Shown: one piece after another, positions 62,101 through 64,000 of the stretch | Layout of the letters: every line of letters begins with the position of its first letter | Numbering within the stretch: the first letter of the stretch is position 1 | Assembly (NCBI GenBank): GCA_963824595.1 | Contig: CAWGPY010000002.1 | Location: 372,001-436,000 of the forward strand | DNA: 64,000 nucleotides | Direction of reading: 5' to 3' | From: Cybelea sp963824595 | Lineage (GTDB): Bacteria > Vulcanimicrobiota > Vulcanimicrobiia > Vulcanimicrobiales > Vulcanimicrobiaceae | Notes under the pieces: model-generated | The model's input: the letters and a program-made list of their open reading frames with translations, nothing else | Told to the model about the DNA's origin: nothing | Database searches by the model: none | Program-made: the position numbers and the translations under genes

Positions 62101-62897
62101 AAGCCCGCGTTCACGCTCGCGTAGCCGGGAAACGTTCCCGTCTTGATCACCTGATTGATGAAGCCGGCGAGGCCCTGCGCTTCGGCGTTCGCGGGCGTCG
62201 CCCCGGTGTAGACCTGCAGCTCGAGCTGGCCGAGCGACGAGAGCGAGCTCGACGGATAGTTGTCGAACGCGCGGTTCACCGGAATGCCGTCGAACTCGAA
62301 GCCGACCTCCGAGGCGTCGCCGCCGCGAACGTGCACGGCCTGCAGGTAGCCGTTTTGATTGGCCGGGACGTAGGCGCCCGGGACCGACGCGATGGCCGAG
62401 TACGCGCTGTTGAGCGCGCCGCCGCCGCCGAGCACCGCCGTGCGCTCCGCCTGCGCGGAGTTGATCGAGTAGAGATCCGCCGTGGTTCCCGAGCGCACGA
62501 GGCTCGACGAGCTGCGCGACGTGACGTTGGCGATGGTCTTGAGCGCGGGATGCATCGCGAAGGTCAGCGTCTGCTGCGCGTCGGCGAAGACCGCGATGCC
62601 CGCGTACGAGACCGGCGAGTAGCCGCTGCGCTCCAGCGAGATCGTATACTCGTCGGGCGCGAGCGAGACGAACGCGAAGTGGCCGCGGGAATCGGTGGTC
62701 GCGCTCGACGTCTGCGACGGGCTGGTCACCGTCACGCGGACGCCGGCGATCGGCGCCGTGGTTCCGGCCTCGGTCACGACGCCGCTGATGCCGCCGGTCG
62801 TGCCGGCGCGCGCGAGCGTTCCGGTGACGAGGCCGATGAGGATCGCGAGCGCCAGGGTGATGGCGTGCGGCGCGCGGCGCCGTCGTCGAATGGTCAT
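59181..62897 (-). CDS. TonB-dependent receptor with CarboxypepD_reg-like N-terminus
   Basis: A 1238-residue outer-membrane receptor: signal peptide (about 1-32), carboxypeptidase-regulatory-like domain (ISGVVTEAGTTAPIAGVRVTVTS to ISLERSGYSP, about 35-120), plug with SIASVPGAYVPANQNGYLQAVHVRGGDASEVGFEFDGIPVNRAFDN, then a long 22-strand barrel rich in Asn, Tyr and Gly. The ATG at 62897 overlaps the upstream gene by 4 nt (ATGA) and has GAGGGG 7-8 nt before it. It takes up a ligand, perhaps peptides or glycans, with TonB energy. The substrate is not evident. Confidence 0.9.
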   Translation of the reverse strand: MTIRRRRRAPHAITLALAILIGLVTGTLARAGTTGGISGVVTEAGTTAPIAGVRVTVTSPSQTSSATTDSRGHFAFVSLAPDEYTISLERSGYSPVSYAGIAVFADAQQTLTFAMHPALKTIANVTSRSSSSLVRSGTTADLYSINSAQAERTAVLGGGGALNSAYSAIASVPGAYVPANQNGYLQAVHVRGGDASEVGFEFDGIPVNRAFDNYPSSSLSSLGQLELQVYTGATPANAEAQGLAGFINQVIKTGTFPGYASVNAGFGTPIFYHNLNVEAGGATPDRLFSYYVGIGGYNQDYRYVDQFAGAAYTSEFGQQLGSCPAPSGLPGTVLPSCYTNGKPNVGPNGTPGWILGPIGFGSINAANVATRTSLVNLHVGIPHKNDGLRDDVQLLYDNDEIFTTFLSSVNDEGYDNWINTVGAYPPYYLDTHQYRGPIGTFLPANYRSLVTPYFYPSSPAHPFQGPIPDPNNQRDRGYNGQAIFKLQYQKNFNSNAFLRAYVYSYYSDWIENGPMMSLQPYAYYDSGDYEINNHTRGVSLSFTDQLNPQNLVQVEGSYTTSSGARIYNEQMFAYGHAYGNAFAVLVNRNDPLSGTCYHIAGNGSHTVPTTCSDGQASGVTYGQLPTFLKLSNPLENSGIGGLSCGGGPCAYYVVENGAYGLNNTVTPYFSGYSLTDQWRPSDKLFFNFGLRVDNYSYVGANTVTGAARDFWFNAFNQDTCFDKQTLTLVDRSSLVGKGRWSTNSQQPCSSFGKQYVNANLQNTPGAFDYNIPQPRFGMTYTMNPNTVLRASYGRYNEQPSAAYEQYNSLEQNLPDTLAQFYSLGFTSPGHAVAPSVSYNSDLSLEHHFPGTDMSFKFSPFLRQTQDQVENFYINYTAGITSGLNAGYQTSSGFEFQFDKGDFSRNGFAAQLSFAYTYATVKYSLLPNGTNVLSPINAGISQYNAYTKACQPGGSAYGKKQFGQPMCGATTYGGLPAAACYRPDGIPDSTCKPNDVANPYWLSPAFSLFDPSASYLPFSIFPGPIGSGVNAFNFPYVATLLLNYRHNRLTVTPSFQFVAGNRYGAPLTTPGIDPAAGCGKPLPGTTVGDPRYPYGAAGGGPFNANHQACAAALSIPDPYTGQFDAIGAFREPAQLLGHLQVGYQLSPRITATVTLANLLQTCFGGQHTAFTYYWSNSTCSYTNLIGGPSSPPVGNAYNPGANVQTFLRYPYEPYFGTYNDQTSSLMQPFNAYFSLKVSI

Positions 62898-64000
62898 GTG
62901 CATTCCCCTCGTGGTGGATCGGGCGCCAGATGATGGGCGGCGAGGAAGGCGCGGTACGCGGACATCGCAGCATCGTACTGGGCGGCAATGGCGGCGGCCT
63001 CACGCCGGTGGGGCGGCAGCGGCGGGCCTTGCGAGAGCGCGATGACGCCCTGCAGAATCGTCAGCCGCTCGCGCAGGCGGTCGGGCCGCAACAGATCGTC
63101 TTCGGAGTTCACGACGCCCGACGTGAACGCGGCGTAGAGCTTCGCATCCCGATACGGCAGCGAATCGAGGCGGTTGAGCGCGGCGTCTATCGCCGAAAGC
63201 TCGTCGTCGAGCGCCTTGACGAATTCGTACCGTTCGACGTATTGCGCCTGCGTCCACGACGCGCGCGGATCGGGCCGCACGTCGAGCGGGGCGGAGATGG
63301 CCGCGCCCGACGCGCGCAGCACGACCGTGTAGCGCCCCGGCACGACCTCGGGCCCGTCGCTGCCGCGATTCCACTCCCGCGCGCGCCGCCACTCGGCGGG
63401 CGGACTCTCGGTCAGGTCCCACGCCGTTCGCTGCACGCCGGCGTCGCCCGGCGCGCCGAAGCAGCGGATGCGCCGGCCGGCGGCATCGTGGATCTCGATC
63501 GAGCTCGGCACCGCGCGCGGCAAGTAGTAGGTGAGCGACGCGCCGTCGGGTGGGTTGTCGGCCGAGAACGCGCCCGACGTGAGGCAGCACTCGTCGGGAT
63601 GCGTGCCGTAGTAATCGGTCCACCATCGGTACCACGTGTAGGCGACCGGCGGCGGAAAGATCGCCGGGGCCGCGGCCGCGACGGTTTGCGTGAGGCCGCT
63701 CAGCGCGTTGACGTCGTCGAGGATCCAAAATCCCCGGCCGTGCGTTGCGACGACGAGGTCGTGACGGTCGGGCTGGATGCGCATGTCGTGCACCGCAGTC
63801 GGCGGCATGTTCAGGCGCAGGCTCCGCCAGTGCTGGCCGCGGTCGAGCGAGAACCAGACGCCCTGCTCCAGACCGGCGTAGAGGACGTTCGCGTTGCGCG
63901 GATCCTCGCGCACCACGTGCACGTACTGGTCGCGGGGAAGGCCGGCGACGATGCTGCGCCACGTCGCACCGGAGTCGTCGGTGACGAGGAGGTAGGGCCG
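62894..64000 (-). CDS. BNR/sortilin-like repeat protein, N-terminus outside window
   Basis: The frame is open to the window edge (its first visible codons on the minus strand read R-P-Y-L-L-V-T-D-D-S-G-A-T-W), and D-x-G-x-TW (BNR Asp-box) repeats appear: DDSGATWRSI and LDRGQHWRSL. The C-terminal part contains VVATHGRGFWILDDVNAL, a typical ending of the WD40/VPS10-type glycosidase-like domain in these proteins, followed by a helical tail (RYEFVKALDDELSAIDAAL). Probably secreted. Its stop overlaps the TonB-dependent receptor start, so the two are co-translated. Confidence 0.8.
   Translation of the reverse strand, partial: RPYLLVTDDSGATWRSIVAGLPRDQYVHVVREDPRNANVLYAGLEQGVWFSLDRGQHWRSLRLNMPPTAVHDMRIQPDRHDLVVATHGRGFWILDDVNALSGLTQTVAAAAPAIFPPPVAYTWYRWWTDYYGTHPDECCLTSGAFSADNPPDGASLTYYLPRAVPSSIEIHDAAGRRIRCFGAPGDAGVQRTAWDLTESPPAEWRRAREWNRGSDGPEVVPGRYTVVLRASGAAISAPLDVRPDPRASWTQAQYVERYEFVKALDDELSAIDAALNRLDSLPYRDAKLYAAFTSGVVNSEDDLLRPDRLRERLTILQGVIALSQGPPLPPHRREAAAIAAQYDAAMSAYRAFLAAHHLAPDPPRGECT

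Overview
The window is a very densely packed, high-GC bacterial chromosome segment with almost no intergenic space. It encodes a TonB-dependent receptor with a carboxypeptidase-like N-terminal domain, so the cell has an outer membrane. It also carries many lipoproteins and secreted NHL/PQQ-type propellers, two ECF sigma factors and two large secreted phosphoesterases. This mixture, with GTG/TTG starts and many lineage-specific secreted proteins, suggests a diderm soil-type lineage. The Eremiobacterota/Vulcanimicrobiota (WPS-2) are my best guess, from gene style only and not from a marker phylogeny. No integrase, transposase, phage structural gene or CRISPR array was seen.

Layout. 1-2.3 kb: end of a multihaem cytochrome c gene and a DoxX-like membrane protein. 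2.3-8.1 kb: a potassium/osmotic signalling block, made of a soluble protein with two KdpD sensor units, a divergent membrane histidine kinase, a NarL-type response regulator and a convergent pair of TrkA-like proteins. 8.2-12.1 kb: tRNA-Pro(CGG), a stand-alone Clp N-domain protein, a DedA protein, uvrC, a small membrane protein and tmRNA (ssrA). 12.1-16.5 kb: two small unknowns, then a minus-strand run of a frameshifted cystathionine gamma-synthase gene (with a Met-rich leader ORF and terminator), a 59-residue Sm-like protein, an IF-1 homologue with no normal start codon, and a fatty-acid desaturase. 16.5-24.8 kb: a GT39-like glycosyltransferase, a retropepsin/PDZ protein, an anti-sigma-type ATPase, a phosphoesterase lipoprotein, secreted unknowns and a GNAT fusion protein. 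24.8-28.7 kb: two DUF1801-fold proteins, a formamidopyrimidine-DNA glycosylase, OsmC, aquaporin Z and a CPBP protease. 28.7-38.4 kb: NHL lipoproteins, SixA, MetC, a HiPIP-like Fe-S protein, a second CPBP protease, a PhzF-like protein, and an ECF sigma factor with a membrane partner. 38.4-47.4 kb: a second phosphoesterase, an MFS exporter, proline dehydrogenase with a DHDPS-family lyase, a PQQ-type propeller, and a VIT1-type transporter/COG0701 permease/hydrolase operon. 47.5-54.5 kb: ECF sigma/RskA-type anti-sigma operon, secreted unknowns, a papain-like protease with a chagasin-like inhibitor next to it, and a glycine-rich lipoprotein. 54.5-64 kb: a propeller lipoprotein, small membrane proteins, a UPF0126 protein, a frameshifted TonB-C-terminal gene, a phytoene-dehydrogenase-like oxidoreductase, a 1239-residue TonB-dependent receptor and the end of a BNR-repeat protein that overlaps it by 4 nt.

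The most unusual points are the split, duplicated KdpD with a NarL-type output; the Sm-like / IF-1 / desaturase run with its missing start codon; the leader-ORF plus terminator ahead of the transsulfuration gene; the tmRNA with a non-canonical T-loop; and the papain-like protease beside its probable inhibitor.
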